DNA of 64,000 nucleotides from Bactericera cockerelli (Eukaryota > Arthropoda > Insecta > Hemiptera > Triozidae), in contig JAMCCL010000078.1 in assembly GCA_024516035.1 (NCBI GenBank), positions 1 to 64,000 of the forward strand, in the 5' to 3' direction. The translations under genes and the position numbers were made by a program. Of this stretch, positions 33,590 through 43,646 are shown piece by piece. Under the pieces are notes generated by a model. That model had not been told where the DNA came from and did no database searches. It saw only the letters and a list, made by a program, of their open reading frames with translations. Every line of letters begins with the position of its first letter. Position 1 is the first letter of the stretch.

Positions 33590-34785
33590 CTTGAGAGAGT
33601 CTTAAAAATAATGGTACAATAAACTTTAAGATGAGTGTTTAAAGGCATTTTCCAGAATCCTGATATCTACAATGGCAGTGATAAGAACACATGAGAACCT
33701 GAAACACTTAAATTTGAATTCTCCAGAAACACATTTTATTTATTTGCAGACTAGTAGGTAGTTACTCCACGTAACTAACAATACCAAAAGTGTTTGAGAA
33801 TAATGAATAATGAGAATTCAGAAATTACATATAACTTTTCCTTTTCTTATCAAGTCTTTTATCACCAAAATTTCATTTTCAACGACTTTTTCCATTTTTC
33901 TCACAGCTGATGAAGTTCAAATCAATTTCAAATTTCCCGCTAATAATAGAAGATCGTGTGAACAGAACTTTTTGTCACAACAAGAAAAAGGGGAAGTGTA
34001 TCAAATGTCTTGCTATCTTCTCACACATTACTCAGCAACAAAACTTTTTCATTTTCTTTTCAATTTCATTTTTATGTATTTGTAGCTTTGAGGAAAACAA
34101 AAAAGAAAGCAAAATTTTGACAGATGATAAGTTCTGAAATCTTAATAACCATAGATTTATAAATACAATACTCTAGAGAAGGAATAAGGCTCGTCCACGA
34201 ATCAGTGTGTTGTCAACCATAAGCAACCCCAAAGAGTAAGTACATCCTTACAACTATTTTATACCTTTTGCTTAAAAAAAAACTGAATCTTTTCAACTGT
34301 ATGATGATAATTTGAGTATACCCACAGGGAGACTTGAAAGTAGATCAGCAGTCTAGCTTGGGACTAAGTTATGAGGGAAATGTCATGGGAAGGCAGTGTA
34401 CCTCTTCTCACCAGCTGAACTCCTATCTTCACTAACAGACTGACAGTTTTGGGTTAAAATATGAATACATATATATACAGGATGTATCTGAGGACTAAAT
34501 ATTTCTGAGAATTAAAACAAATCATGAAGAATCTAATACAAACACTTATGTGGTCACATTCTCTAATAAATGAGAAATCCAAGCTCATTTGGTCACTTGA
34601 CTAAAATTTCTCATAATAAATTGAATACCTATTAGTTTTACAAAGTATTGGTAATTTTATATATTTTCAAGTTCATAGACAATTATGAAATTTTTTTCAC
34701 ACTAGGAAAGTAAGATATAAAATTGCTATTTTAGTGCTAAAACTTAATTGTTTTATGTATCTTTACCTCTATTTCAGTTTCAATC
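33590..34785. promoter_or_regulatory. Shared upstream region of the divergent NDUFAF6 and PSMD3 genes
   Basis: About 1.2 kb separates the two start codons. A likely PSMD3 first non-coding exon ends at about 34235 with a GTAAGT donor, and the acceptor TATTTCAG ends at 34777, eight bases before the ATG. The NDUFAF6 side has an acceptor-like TTTTTAAG just before ACTCTCTCAAG. The two promoters should therefore lie within about 33610-34200. The open frames at 33810-34137 show no family features. Confidence 0.5.
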
Positions 34786-36243
34786 ATGACTGTATCAACA
34801 GATGTTGAAATGAAGAATGCCAACAGCCCTGCTGCTGAAAAGGAAAAAGAAAAGCCAAAAGTTGATGTTGATGCTCAGAGCATTCAGGAGATCAAGGAGC
34901 AAATAAAACAAATCGAGAAGGCTGTTCAAACTAAAGAACAGAGATTTGTTTTGAGAGTATTGAGAGCTCTACCTAATACTCGCAGGAAGCTGACTGTTCC
35001 TGTTTTGAAAAGTTTAATTTCTGACAGTTCCTTGAGTACTTTTTTGGAAGATGCGATGGAAACAGATGAACCTAGTGGGAGCAGTCAATCTAGCAGCAAA
35101 CCCTCCAGCAAGGTTCTACCTGAAGTAGATGCTTACATTCATCTTTTGGTCCTTGTCAGACTTATTGACAATAAGAGATATGAGGATGCTGTCATTTGTT
35201 CTAACAAACTCATGGCTAAAATCACATCTGAAAACCGTAGAACTTCAGACTTGATTGCAGCGAAATGTTACTTTTATCACAGCCGAGTACATGAACTGAC
35301 TAATAGTCTAGACAAAGTTAGGTCTTTCCTCAATGCTAGACTCAGAATTGCTACTCTGAGAAATGATTTTGAGGGTCAAGCAGTACTGATCAACTGTCTA
35401 CTGAGAAACTACTTGCACTATAATCTATATGACCAAGCAGACAAGTTGGTGTCTAAATCAGCTTTCCCTGAAAATGCTAGCAATAATGAATGGGCTAGAT
35501 TTCACTTCTATTTGGGACGTATCAAAGCAGTGAGATTGGAATATTCTACTGCACACAAGAATTTAGTTCAAGCCTTGAGAAAGGCACCCCAAACTGCAGC
35601 AGTGGGTTTCAGGCAGACCACCCAGAAACTTGCTGTAGTTGTTGAATTATTGCTTGGAGATATCCCTGATCGTCAAATTTTCAGACAAGCCATGCTGCGT
35701 CGAGCTTTGTCACCTTATTTCCAACTTACTCAAGCCGTTCGTTTGGGAGAGCTACAGACATTCAATGAAGTGCTCAATACATATGGAGATCAGTTTAGGA
35801 CTGACTACACTTTCAAGCTCATTCTCAGACTGAGACACAATGTTATTAAAACAGCTATAAGATCCATTGGTGCTTCTTACTCAAGAATAACTCCAGCTAA
35901 AATTGCTGAGAAGTTGGCACTTGAATCACCAGAGGATGCTGAGTTTATCATTGCTAAAGCTATACGTGATGGAGTCATTGAAGCCACACTGGATAGAGAG
36001 AAGGGTTACATGCAAAGCAAAGAATCTGCAGATATCTATTGCACTGTGGAGCCACAGCTTGCTTTCCATCAGAGAATAGCTTTCTGTCTAGATCTTCACA
36101 ACCAGAGTGTGAAAGCTATGAGGTACCCACCCAAGTCTTATGGTAAAGATCTGGAATCTGCAGAGGAGAGAAGAGAAAGAGAGCAGCAAGATTTGGAATT
36201 AGCTAAAGAAATGGCAGAGGAAGATGATGATGGTTTCCCTTGA
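34786..36243 (+). CDS. PSMD3: 26S proteasome non-ATPase regulatory subunit 3 (Rpn3)
   Basis: An uninterrupted 485-codon frame, close to the length of insect Rpn3 and somewhat shorter than human PSMD3. The N-terminus is charged ([19 protein letters not shown]), followed by helical repeats ([20 protein letters not shown]-like [17 protein letters not shown]). A PCI domain lies around residues 250-415 ([45 protein letters not shown]). The C-terminus is the family's acidic tail [10 protein letters not shown]. The protein is a structural subunit of the proteasome lid, needed for degradation of ubiquitinated proteins. The CDS has no introns, but a splice acceptor eight bases before the ATG points to a spliced 5' UTR, so it is not a processed retrocopy. 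AATAAA signals lie at 36680 and 37047. Confidence 0.98.
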   Translation: MTVSTDVEMKNANSPAAEKEKEKPKVDVDAQSIQEIKEQIKQIEKAVQTKEQRFVLRVLRALPNTRRKLTVPVLKSLISDSSLSTFLEDAMETDEPSGSSQSSSKPSSKVLPEVDAYIHLLVLVRLIDNKRYEDAVICSNKLMAKITSENRRTSDLIAAKCYFYHSRVHELTNSLDKVRSFLNARLRIATLRNDFEGQAVLINCLLRNYLHYNLYDQADKLVSKSAFPENASNNEWARFHFYLGRIKAVRLEYSTAHKNLVQALRKAPQTAAVGFRQTTQKLAVVVELLLGDIPDRQIFRQAMLRRALSPYFQLTQAVRLGELQTFNEVLNTYGDQFRTDYTFKLILRLRHNVIKTAIRSIGASYSRITPAKIAEKLALESPEDAEFIIAKAIRDGVIEATLDREKGYMQSKESADIYCTVEPQLAFHQRIAFCLDLHNQSVKAMRYPPKSYGKDLESAEERREREQQDLELAKEMAEEDDDGFP

Positions 36244-37127
36244 ATATTGAGAGTTAAAAAAAAAAAAAAACATTTTTATTTTGAATATTTAATATTTCTT
36301 CTCTAGCAAGAAACACTATCTGTCATTTCCTTTCAAAAATACCAGTAAGCAACATTAATATAACATAAGAAACTAAAGATTCCTATATCTAAAACTGAAT
36401 ATCATTCAGAGAGAGCTGTTCTTTTTTCTAAACAACAACAGAACAGTGATTGAAATGTAAATATTTCTGATTCAAATTTATTTTCAGTTTTTTGTTTATA
36501 CTTTTTTTAAATAATATAAAAAATAATCTTAATCTAGATTATTGGTAACAAGTTAATTGTTTGCTTTTTTCTACTTTCTTCTTTTCTAAGAATAATAGCT
36601 TAATTTATGTACATGAGAGATTGTACAGGTTGGTGTATAGTATAACAGTATAACCCTAAATTTGCTGCCTCTTTTTATTAATAAAAAAATCTTTTTGGAA
36701 TGCTATTATTATGTGATCATAATCCATTCAATTCACGTGTTAGCTTGTTGATAAGTTTAGGGTCCTGAGACTACCAATATCTGAGCTCAGGTTCTAGGCT
36801 GTGAACAAACTGTTTCATGACTGGAAATTCTAGAACATATTTTATTATCAAGGTGTCATATGCACTGTGATGAGTCTTATTAGGATATGTCAGTTAATGC
36901 ATAGAGTTGGAATCCCAACCATAACAAACGTTAAAACCCTCAGCTTTTACCACCAATATCCTCATCTTACTTTCATTCAACCTAAATTTGAATGACTGCC
37001 ATTAAATTTTCTTTGTCAACTTTAAGATTGATGAACTGTGTTGAACAATAAATTATGAGTTGCTGTCTGAAAAAGAAAATGAACCATTCTAGACTTTTTT
37101 TGTCAGGTTCCATCCCAGATTATCCAA
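36244..37127. other. PSMD3 3' UTR and flank
   Basis: An A run follows the stop, then AT-rich DNA with AATAAA at 36680-36685 and 37047-37052. No other feature is recognised. Confidence 0.5.
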
Positions 37128-37445
37128 GCCAGCCTCCGTGGCGTAATGGTTGTGACTACTGCCCATGCCCATAGTCCAGAGATCCCGAGTTCGATCCCCG
37201 GTTGGAGCAGACTTTTTGAAGAATATTCTGTTCCCTCCGAACACGTGAGGCTAGCATTTTCGGCCCTAACCAGGCTGGGTGAGGTTAATGTGGGTTGCTG
37301 GTACGATTCCCAGCGAATGGAGGGTAAAACCCCCGTCCTGACTATCTATCTCAAACGGGACGTTAAAACTAAATAGAATCAACTAGTCACAGTAGATCTA
37401 ATTAGGTCGCAGTGTTAATTGTAAGGGTTTCACTGAAAACCCTCC
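37128..37445 (+). mobile_element. Family E SINE, full length
   Basis: The head is CAGCCTCCGTGGCGTAATGG with box B GAGTTCGATCCCC. It is followed by CCCTCCGAACACGTGAGGCT, the shared body GGCTGGGTGAGGTTAATGTG and CCAGCGAATGGAGGGTAAAA, then CGGGACGTTAAAACTAAATA. The 3' end runs GGTCGCAGTGTTAATTGTAA to an (AAT)n tract. This is the least worn E copy here. Confidence 0.8.
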
Positions 37446-37654
37446 AACCAGATCAGATAATAATAATAATAAAAAAAATCCTACATTTGTTTTACCTATC
37501 CTGGAACCGCATCAAGATTAGGTAAGTACTTATCAGTGTAAGATTCCAGGAAATTTTCTGTACGCGGAAACCTAATAGAGAAGGTTCAAAGGTCGACACG
37601 AAGGTCGACAATTTTCTTGTTGAGGCATCTTTTTTCTTATCAATGTTTTTTTGA

Positions 37655-37770
37655 GAAGGGGATTTTACCCTCCATTTTGCTGGAGACAAACGAAGCTATC
37701 GAGATTAACCTCACCCATCTAGGTTTTAAGCCAGGAATAGATTCAACATTACAGAGGTACGAATATTGGT
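37655..37770 (-). mobile_element. E/F SINE body fragment
   Basis: On the minus strand: TGTTGAATCTATTCCTGGCT, CTAGATGGGTGAGGTTAATC, CAAAATGGAGGGTAAAATCC. Both ends are missing, so the family cannot be fixed. Confidence 0.5.
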
Positions 37771-37817
37771 CGCTGTTATGGGTTAATTACGCCCATGGCG
37801 CCCCCAAGCAAGAATAG

Positions 37818-38104
37818 GGGCGGAATTAATAGACGTTTTTGTAATACCTCTGTGGCGCTAAGTCACGGATTGCGTACTGTGTAAGATAGGGAAAACCGAC
37901 ACTTACCAACGACTTAAGTTATTGATGTTGTCTATTAATTCCGCCCTAGATTTCCATCTTGCATACTGATTCAGGGCGGAATTAATAGACAACATCAATA
38001 ACTTAAGTCGTTGGTAAGTGTCGGTTTTCCGTATCTTACACAGTACGCAATTCGTGACTTAGCGTCACAGAGGTATTACAAAAACGTCTATGAATTCCGC
38101 CCTT
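37818..38104. mobile_element. Two MITE copies in head-to-head inverted array
   Basis: The first copy (37818-37946) and the second (37977-38104) are the same roughly 130-bp element in opposite orientations with a 30-bp gap. Each has GGGCGGAATTAATAGAC-type ends. The pair forms a long hairpin with a few mismatches. A third copy is at 23713. Confidence 0.8.
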
Positions 38105-38170
38105 AATCTCAATTTGGTGGAGTTTCTTATACCTTTTTTAACTACTCGCCGCGCCGTTGAGACGTGAAAA

Positions 38171-38246
38171 CCTTGAAGGAAAGATTATACTTTTTTCCTC
38201 CAAGGTAAAATCATAGCGTGTTTAATTCTACACGCTATGATTTTAC
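38171..38246. repeat. Two adjacent short hairpins
   Basis: CCTTGAAGGAAA pairs with TTTTCCTCCAAGG (38171-38204), and GTAAAATCATAGCGTG pairs perfectly with CACGCTATGATTTTAC (38205-38246, 10-base loop). The function is unknown; they may be the remains of a foldback element. Confidence 0.6.
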
Positions 38247-38638
38247 ACGCGTGATAACACAGCTTGACACGACGCGACGGCGAAGCGCCGATGTAAAAAA
38301 TCTAGATAGGTACATCATGTAAACGGTACTTGCCTCCATAAACAAATTTCAAGACCGCCAATTTTTAAAAAAAATATAGAATGATTACAGAATAGGGTTG
38401 CAATATCGAAACGAAAATATCGATATTAGGTATATCGATAATATCGAAACCATAATATCGATATCCGATATTATCGATGGGTCTAATATCGATATTGGGA
38501 ATATCGATATTTTCAATATCGGTAACCGCTAACCGCATGAGATAATAAAACATGCTGCTTACTACGGTATGTGGGATGAAAAGGCTACACATTAATAACA
38601 GGCAAACTGCAAAGGAGTCTAAAGACTTCAAGCCAGCC

Positions 38639-38815
38639 TAAGTTGGCACAGTGGTTAGTGTATCTAACTTTGAGTCACTAGGCCGCAAGTTCAATTCCCG
38701 CCAGGGCAAAAATTTATCTAAAGATTTTTCCATTCCCGGAATGATTGACTTTCTCTCCTTTCCTGTCTCTCTTCTCTTTTTTGATGTACGACGGGAATAC
38801 AAAGAATTATAAATA
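38639..38815 (+). mobile_element. tRNA-like SINE inserted in the hAT remnant
   Basis: Head CTAAGTTGGCACAGTGGTTA with box B AAGTTCAATTCCC. It is followed by TTTTCCATTCCCGGAATGAT, similar to the family D body landmark (CCGTTTCCGGAATGGCATGG). It cuts the transposase frame. Confidence 0.6.
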
Positions 38816-39018
38816 ACTGAGTGTGCAACCCGGAGGTGGGCTTTCAGATTTGTGGTATTTCCTGAAGTTTTTACTTTTTTACTGCATATTTTGCAAGTAC
38901 TACTATCAGTAGCTTTGATGTAATGCCTCCACAATGTGGAGTTGGAATGCTTTGGCATATTATTTACTTGCTGTGAACTTTTCAATATTAAAAAACTACT
39001 GACCACAAACTTCTTCAA
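38800..39018 (-). pseudogene. BED zinc-finger N-terminus of a hAT transposase
   Basis: The minus-strand frame starts MKKFVVSSFLILKSSQQVNN, and from about residue 21 reads MPKHSNSTLWRHYIKA, then CKICSKKVKTSG, NTTNLKAHLRVAH. That is the Cys-x2-Cys...His-x4-His pattern, with the Trp, of a ZnF-BED domain. The frame then runs into the SINE and stops, so only the DNA-binding end survives. BED fingers bind the ends of their own hAT elements. Confidence 0.75.
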
Positions 39019-39362
39019 TTTACATAGTCCTTCTAACTAATATTACTAATAATAGATATACTGATTACTGATATAAACCAAAATAATAAAATCTTCAAAA
39101 AAAAAAAATAAATAAAAGCTTCAACTTTAATCAAACTAGTTCAAACTAATTCAGTATTTCAAAATTTCCCGGCTACTAACTGTTAAAAAAAAAAATGTCC
39201 CGAGTCCCGATAGCGATATTTTTATTCGATATTGTCTTTTTTTTTCTCGATATATCGATATAATATCGGAACCTTAATATCGATATAAAATATCGATATA
39301 TCGAAAGCAGAATATCGATATTCGATATTATCGATATAATATCGTCATCCCTATTACAGAAT

Positions 39363-39687
39363 ATCCTTTTTTTTTCTCAAAGAAGTCGGTATTTTTTTCA
39401 GAGGATCCAAGCCAAGTTATTATTAATTTGATTTTGATTTAATAACCAACTCGATGATAATAGTACCTAATACTAAATAATCTGAAGACCTCGATAAAAT
39501 AACAAAAGAAATTGGCATATTGGTCAGGCTAAGACACAAACAAATAGCCAACGTCTATAAAAAAAATCATCTATCCAGGTAAATCATTATAACTTTGATG
39601 TCAGAGCCTTAAAAGTTTTTTTTTAACCAAAATATTATGAACCAAGACTACTGATTAAAACTTGACCTGTAGTTTAGCTAGTAACTT
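39363..39687. other. No gene recognised
   Basis: AT-rich flank of the hAT remnant, without identifiable features. Confidence 0.35.
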
Positions 39688-39862
39688 TTTTCATTGTGCC
39701 CTGGAACTGCTTTTGCATTTCTTCAGGGCACTTTACTTTTACACCCATGACATTCCGGACACAACAAATTTGATCAGAATTTTTTGCTCAGGCCTGGATT
39801 CGAACCTGCAACCTCTGGGTCAGTAACCAATGCTCTTCCACTAAGCCATGGAGGTTGGCTAG
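39688..39862 (-). mobile_element. Family D SINE
   Basis: On the minus strand: CCATGGCTTAGTGGAAGAGC, ATTGGTTACTGACCCAGAGG, TTGCAGGTTCGAATCC. The body has CCGGAATGTCATGGGTGTAA, AAGTAAAGTGCCCTGAAGAA and CAGTTCCAGGGCACAATG, matching the copy at 24766. Confidence 0.7.
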
Positions 39863-39991
39863 CTAGTACCTACCTTAGTCTCTTGCACAGCTATAGATCT
39901 TGATTTGTTTTTCTATGTCAGTCAGTAAGTTTTCTGGTGTAGTAGGTAGTGTGATTGCTATGATTGCTATGAATGTAGCTCTCCTGGAAAG

Positions 39992-40235
39992 TTAAGATTT
40001 TTCTCTTGTGAGGTTGTCAGTCTCAGCCATCTTGTTTGCATACTGTCTTGTTTGCAATGATTTTGAATATACCAAGATATTAACTTCTCTTTTTAAAGCC
40101 ACAGAGGCCTCAATAATATCTAGAAATCCTATTGCATACAGATTTGCCAATTTTGTCCCTCCCTGGCCCATATTTGTTGACAAAGCATGTTTCACTGTTG
40201 TCTCAACTTATATTTTAAAGATTAAAGTACCCTAA
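39992..40235. other. Open frames on both strands, unidentified
   Basis: On the minus strand 67 codons are open (40195-39992; includes LANLYAIGFLDIIEASVALK). On the plus strand 75 codons are open (40008-40235; includes YRFANFVPPWPIFVDKACF). The region is less AT-rich than its flanks. One of the two could be an exon of a gene or transposon, but I recognise neither family. It lies about 0.5 kb upstream of TADA1. Confidence 0.3.
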
Positions 40236-40284
40236 GCTAGTGTCAATGGTGCCTTGAATGTACCAGTTCTTGTAAGATTGCCAA

Positions 40285-40460
40285 AATTAAGTAATGTCCA
40301 GCGTGGTGAAGACTTTGTGATGCTGGCATTCCAGCCCAACCCAGGCTGGGTGAGATTGATTTGGGTAGCAGGTTTGTAAATTTCCTGCGAATGGAGGGTA
40401 ACACCCCCATTGTGATATGACCATGCAGGTCAAAGTGACATTAAACCCAATTTAAAAAGT
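40285..40460 (+). mobile_element. Family F (5S-headed) SINE
   Basis: Starts in the 5S-like part (AATTAAGTAATGTCCAGCGT, GGTGAAGACTTTG), then GATGCTGGCATTCCAGCCCA, ACCCAGGCTGGGTGAGATTG, CCTGCGAATGGAGGGTAACA, and the end CATGCAGGTCAAAGTGACAT. It lies just upstream of TADA1. Confidence 0.7.
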
Positions 40461-40760
40461 CCCCTAGCTGAATCAAACCAGTACATGGTAGTATAAATTT
40501 AATATTATGGTTGTTTTAATTGTAAAATAATAATAAAATTGTTACAAAGATTTCATGTATTTTATAACCTAAATTACTAATGTATTTTTGTCATTTTTTA
40601 TGTTAATACTGACCAACCCTACATACCTTAGGGTTTAATCCACCAACTAGCTTATTGGACTTTAATCAAATAGATGCTCTTTTAAGTGAGACCCATGTTG
40701 TTTCTAGGCTTATTAGGTATTATTATTACTAATGTAGGTATCTATAAATTTTGTTACAGA

Positions 40761-41711
40761 ATGTCTGGAAAACTGAGTTTGATTCAAAGTAGAAATGACC
40801 TACTTGAAACTATGAGTGAATCAGATCAAGTCAAATATTTCAAACTTATGCAGCTTTGGTTCCAGAAGAAAATAAACAAAGCCACATATGACAAAGAAAT
40901 AATCAAACTGCTCAACAAAACTCAAAATGAACTACATAAAAGATTCATCCTTATTTTCTTGCACAAGCATGTAACATATAGTAAACATATGTACCTTAAC
41001 TCTGAATTCAATGTGCCCATCAAGGAAGAGATTGAAGTTAGCAAACCTACTGTTAGCAATAGCAGTGAAGATTTGGGACACATTGATAAGAAAATGAAAG
41101 TATCACATGAGAGAGATTATTATTTTGAACCAGTCAATGAGTACAAGTTCATTCCCTCTGTGAATGTAGACTATGATGAAGGTTCTTTGTTGAACAAAAA
41201 TAGAGATGGATATTTGATGGGCTTGGTACAAATTATAGCATGGCAGCAAGGTATAAACAATGGAGTCCCTGATACAGATGTTGGAGTTCTTGTGCAATGT
41301 GGCTTACAAGTTTTCATTAAAAATCTTCTTACTAATATTGTGATGCTAAAGAAAACATTCAAACATAAAAGTAGTTTTGTCTGTGATTTTGGAAAACATG
41401 TGCCAAATCCTTGGTTGAAATCCTCACATATTTACAGAACTCCACAAAGCAGTAGGTACCCACTAGTAAGTTCTAAAAGCTATTTAAGTGAAAAAAGATC
41501 TTTTATGCAAAATGAGAACTTCCAAACAGCTATGGATATATCAAATTCTGTACAGTTCAATTTGTTAAATAAGAAATCAAGTAATAGTATAAGCATACAC
41601 GATGTGCTCTATGTTATTATGAACAATATCAACAACATTATTCCATTGCAAGATCTTCAATATACTGTGTATGAAAACATCTTACCCATACCAAACACCT
41701 ATACCAACTAA
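40761..41711 (+). CDS. TADA1: Transcriptional adapter 1 (SAGA complex), single coding exon
   Basis: 316 codons; human TADA1 is a little longer. I chose the ATG at 40761 because a TTGTTACAG splice acceptor ends one base before it. The open frame further upstream is hydrophobic intron-like translation. The N-terminal domain has QVKYFKLMQLWFQKKINKA and DKEIIKLLNKTQNELHKRFI, aligned with the conserved LWF.(Q/K)KI region of the SAGA-Tad1 family. The C-terminal part has a histone-fold-like helix (GLQVFIKNLLTNIVMLKKTF). The middle is Ser/Asn-rich and poorly conserved. SAGA is a nuclear histone-modifying co-activator, in which TADA1 is a structural subunit. No intron interrupts the CDS. It converges on Ddc. 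Confidence 0.88.
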   Translation: MSGKLSLIQSRNDLLETMSESDQVKYFKLMQLWFQKKINKATYDKEIIKLLNKTQNELHKRFILIFLHKHVTYSKHMYLNSEFNVPIKEEIEVSKPTVSNSSEDLGHIDKKMKVSHERDYYFEPVNEYKFIPSVNVDYDEGSLLNKNRDGYLMGLVQIIAWQQGINNGVPDTDVGVLVQCGLQVFIKNLLTNIVMLKKTFKHKSSFVCDFGKHVPNPWLKSSHIYRTPQSSRYPLVSSKSYLSEKRSFMQNENFQTAMDISNSVQFNLLNKKSSNSISIHDVLYVIMNNINNIIPLQDLQYTVYENILPIPNTYTN

Positions 41712-41751
41712 AGAAACCAGTAAGTACCTACCTAAGTACTACTTTTTTTTT

Positions 41752-41757
41752 AATAAA
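41752..41757 (+). terminator. Poly(A) signal for TADA1
   Basis: AATAAA, 41 bp after the stop codon and preceded by a T run. It would give a very short 3' UTR. Confidence 0.6.
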
Positions 41758-43167
41758 AATTTCTTTCCTTGTATGAAACAGATCCTCTATAATATTTATA
41801 TTATAATGTGTGTATTTGTGTTATTATTATTCAAAATTCAGTGAGTAGGACTTTCAAGTCACTTCTATTCCAAAACCCCATTTGCCCATAGGTATTGACC
41901 AAAAAGTGGAGCTAATTTTTTTATCCTTCTGGGTATTGATCTTAGGTTACTTGAGTGTTAACCAAGCATACTACTCACTACAGCTACTTTACTAAAAATA
42001 AATAAATAACACAATTCCATTATTCCAATATCATTTTCAATATTGTCAAATTCTTTTATTGAAGCAGTTGGTAACATTATGTTACAATAAATAACATGAA
42101 ATATGAAAGATTAAGCTTGAAAATTCACATAAATACAAATCAAAATTCCTATAAAATATTTATCAAATCAAATTTATTCTAGAATACTTCTATAGGTATT
42201 TTTAAAGCTATCTTAACTATTATTAAGGTAATTAGAAAATAGTAAATTCGTCCGTTACTTCTAAATTCTAAACAGAGAGAGGTTGGGGGTATTTGGAGCA
42301 AAGGCATTGTAGTATAAGTTTCAATGATGGCTGAACGAAGCAAAATTGTTCGGTGGTGAACACATGAAAATTACAAGTGTAATTAATAATGAAAGGTATA
42401 TAATAATGAAACACTTAAAAACACTTGATAAAACAAAGCCAAAAGCAAGAAATTTAGATTTGTTCAAATTTTGGGATAGAGTAAAGGTAACTTTGGATCA
42501 CCCTTTAAAATAATTAATTATATACCATCACTAATTTAAAATTAAATCTTATATATTACGTTTATAACATACTAAAGAAGCATAACAACAATTGAAGATT
42601 GCATGCAAAAATCAAGTAAATCGGAAAAGAATTTGATTTTTAACTAATAAAATTTGATTTTTTGGTACCAACTAAAAGTAGTCCCCCAGCTCCGTTAGGG
42701 TCCATTTATGCACCCATTTTTATGGAACAAAACTTACCATTATGTTAGCTCTAGTCTATGTGGTTAAGAGGTTCATTATGTTTTCAGGGACATTCTTTAT
42801 AGCATGCACCTAAATAGAGAATCAGGAACTTATTTACTATTATTGTTATAAGAATGTACGTTTGACAAACAACTAATATGTACCTACCTACAAATAAAAA
42901 TACATAATTTATATGGCAGTTTGACCTGAATCAAACATTCAAAGAACAAATTTTAACATTACCTATAAAACAGTTATTTCTTTAGATCTTTGAAGTAATA
43001 CTAATGAGTCAAGCTCTCAGCATATACATAAATATATGTTTATGAAAATAAATAAATGAGGAGTATCTACCTAATAATACCAAGTCATGTTTAGCTCATT
43101 TTTTAAATTAATTAATTAAGTGGCAAGACGATCTGGCCTTTTCAAAATTATGTGTACAAATTAAATG
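41758..43167. other. Region between convergent TADA1 and Ddc
   Basis: AT-rich and without recognised genes. Minus-strand AATAAA signals occur near 42055 and 42173 and could serve a long Ddc 3' UTR, but I see no closer canonical signal to decide. Confidence 0.4.
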
Positions 43168-43405
43168 TATTACGAGTATTGTATCACAACAACTTGGCCT
43201 AGCAACATACTCCGCTTGTACTCCAGGTGACCCGAGTTCAAATCCCGGCGGGGTCGGAATTTTTCGGCTCTGTACTTTGAATGTCGGAGCCCACCCTAGC
43301 CTCGTGAGGACCGTTGTAGAGTGGACCACGACCATTGGCGGCATTATGAGATTTATATTGGAATATGATGCTACCCACTAATTTTTTTTGACATAATAAC
43401 ATAAA
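43168..43405 (+). mobile_element. Family A SINE, diverged
   Basis: Box B GAGTTCAAATCCCGGCGGGG, then CGGCTCTGTACTTTGAATGT, CCTCGTGAGG, CATTGGCGGCATTATGAG and GCTACCCACTAATTTTTTTT. The head before box B is worn. Confidence 0.65.
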
Positions 43406-43646
43406 TAACTAGCTCTTTATATCATTATTAACTAGATACATAATACACAAGATATGATACTTATTATGAGTATATGTAACTATGATTAATAGATTAAGTA
43501 GTGAACCATGGTGCGAGGTTAAAGCCCGTAGCTTTCTCTACCTCCTAACCCTAAAGATTAATTAAATTCAAACTCACAGTAAAAAATCAAAGACCTGTTT
43601 GTCTATTAAATAAATAAATTCCAATAGTATATCGAGATTTTCGTCC

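Larger units (their letters stand above)
38394..39352 (-). mobile_element. hAT-type DNA transposon remnant, 959 bp
   Basis: A 10-bp direct repeat ATTACAGAAT flanks the element (38384-38393 and 39353-39362); hAT elements make 8-bp duplications, so two bases may be shared by chance. The ends are AGGGTTG and, inverted, AGGGATG. Both ends carry dense ATATCGATAT-like motifs, six ATCGAT cores on the left and five on the right. The interior keeps a BED zinc-finger frame on the minus strand and is interrupted by a tRNA-like SINE. The catalytic transposase domain is missing. Confidence 0.75.

Noticed and set aside
33810..34137. Small gene between NDUFAF6 and PSMD3
   Set aside because: The frames are Phe/Ile-rich, as expected from T-rich DNA, with no motif or convincing splice sites.
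40686..40760. Longer TADA1 start at 40686
   Set aside because: The additional 25 residues are hydrophobic, lie before a TTGTTACAG acceptor, and have no counterpart in the family.
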